A stretch of 64,000 nucleotides of DNA, from assembly GCF_017591435.1 (NCBI RefSeq), contig NC_059300.1, forward strand, positions 20,763,256-20,827,255. The letters run 5' to 3'. Under the pieces are notes generated by a model. That model saw only the letters and a list, made by a program, of their open reading frames with translations, ran no database searches and had not been told where the DNA came from. A program made the translations under genes and the position numbers. Positions 62,701-64,000 of the stretch are shown one piece after another (position 1 is the stretch's first letter; each line of letters begins with the position of its first letter). This DNA comes from Portunus trituberculatus. Its lineage: Eukaryota > Arthropoda > Malacostraca > Decapoda > Portunidae.

Positions 62701-64000
62701 CCTCTCTATCACGTATAGCATGAGTTTACAGAAACTACAGAATAATAAGATGAGGAGATAAACTAATAAATCCTGCATTCTACTAGCTATTCACTTAATG
62801 TACTATATATGACTAAAATATACAATGAACCATTTGATTTTGTAATATATCATCAGATGAACTTAGTATGCATGAATACCCTAATATTAGGCTTTGGCTC
62901 TGGTATAGGTTCATGTGGCTTATGATCACTATTGTTTATCAAATCTTGTCCAGTTCCTCTTCTTCCCCTCTATCTCATTTACACTTGATTCTGATTTCTA
63001 ATCTCCTGACAGTGAAAACTCCACATTAAAGAGTTGATTTCCAAGTCCAAGACCACAACATCATAACATAATACTGTAGTGTTGTGAGTGGTCAGATATA
63101 AACTCACTTTAACTTGTACATACTCAGTTTTAAGACATCAGGAAAGATTTTTTTTTTTTTTTTTTGTGGATCAAGAAATACCATTAGTTATAAGATTTAC
63201 AGAACAAAGACCCTAGATGCCCGAGAAATCCCCATAAGAACAAGTCTTGCATGTTATGCTGAAGTTAAAATGAATTATAACATTCATTACCTTATTGTGT
63301 AGGAAATCTCTATTAAGCTTAAGATTCTACCCTTGATGCCAAGGCTGAAAAACTTTTCAATAAATGTAAACAGATGTACATATATGGCAGTGTCAAATAC
63401 CTTAAAAAAAAATCAATATAATAACTTTATAATAATACTATGATCAACCCAGCAAAACATTTTAAATAAAATAAATAACTGATTTTCTGTATATACACCT
63501 TGGTAGACCCAAAACTAGAATATATTGAACAAATAAATCCCAAACTCGTAAATTAATTTTGAGAATCTATGTTTCATGCATTAACCGAGGTAGGTAAAGG
63601 ATAAAAGGAGAAAAAAAAATTCTCACATAATGCGACCAAGAGCCTTTTTCATACAGTAGGTAAAGATGTTTTGACAAAAGAACATAAACTTACTAAGCAA
63701 TAAGAGCGGAGTGCAGTGTGGTATGATGTTCCCAAATCTTTTTGGGAGGCTGGGGCAGGACACCCACCATCTGACAATGCAGCTGCAAATGAAATTATAA
63801 GCTAGATAGGCTCACAAGTAATGAGTATCACAGTTTTATTCTTGCATTTCACAATTCCTTTAATATCCCTTAAGTAAACACGGACACAATGGCGCCGTAA
63901 TATCATCAAAAAATCAAATAATAAGATACAGCATAATACATCGATGCGAAAAATATTCCGTTACCTTAGCCTACTAATTTCGAGTGTTTATTAATTTATG
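62701..64000. other. Unassigned AT-rich end of window
   Basis: 1.3 kb with a T-run at 63149-63166 and no frame above 62 codons. I see no mobile-element or gene signature. Confidence 0.5.

Overview
This window looks like repeat-dense nuclear DNA of a crustacean, probably a decapod. The evidence is indirect. It holds many dinucleotide and trinucleotide microsatellites, stacked non-LTR retrotransposons (LINEs), tRNA-derived SINEs, interspersed TTAGG-type motifs (the arthropod telomere unit) and a fragment of an arthropod-type innexin. I see no bacterial operon, no rRNA or functional tRNA gene, no CRISPR array and no intact host gene. Nearly every coding segment belongs to a mobile element, and most are broken. 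Family names used below (J, AG, AC, LINE-T) are labels for this window only.

Layout. 1-2320: microsatellites and unassigned DNA. 2323-7060: pieces of a Jockey/CR1-type LINE (family J), split by a 972-bp terminal-inverted-repeat element (3110-4081) and a tRNA-type SINE (5194-5397), with an inverted J piece and a second SINE copy beside it. 9100-11000: another LINE fragment followed by a different SINE. 11220-25951: minus-strand LINEs of family AG (AG-1 to AG-6), several separated by (CT)n tracts. 25952-31888: an LTR retrotransposon inside AG-6. 31889-33135: the ORF1 of AG-6. 33521-38636: a plus-strand LINE (LINE-T) with a long intact reverse transcriptase. 38637-39095: a 459-bp (CT)n tract. 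39096-42899: two more AG elements, ending in a 500-N gap (42900-43399). 43400-55680: five copies of another LINE family (AC), bounded by (AC)n or (GT)n tracts. 56560-62700: three more degraded J copies. The remainder is AT-rich and unassigned.

The most unusual object is the LTR retrotransposon. Its domain order is gag, protease, integrase, reverse transcriptase, RNase H, so integrase precedes reverse transcriptase. This is the order known for Gmr1-like members of the Ty3/gypsy group, and the gag resembles the SCAN-like gag of that group. The part of pol from just before the catalytic YxDD box to the last motif of RNase H is missing. In its place lie 111 uninterrupted codons of a GC-rich host innexin (second extracellular loop and fourth membrane segment). 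A second innexin-like scrap sits at the downstream join. The LTRs differ only by two one-base length changes, so the copy is young.

The second theme is microsatellites as landing sites. AG and LINE-T elements are bounded by (CT)n, often on both sides. AC elements are bounded by (AC)n on their own sense strand, including a CpG-free minus-strand copy at 48619-50458. The window reads as repeated insertion of at least three LINE lineages into dinucleotide repeats.
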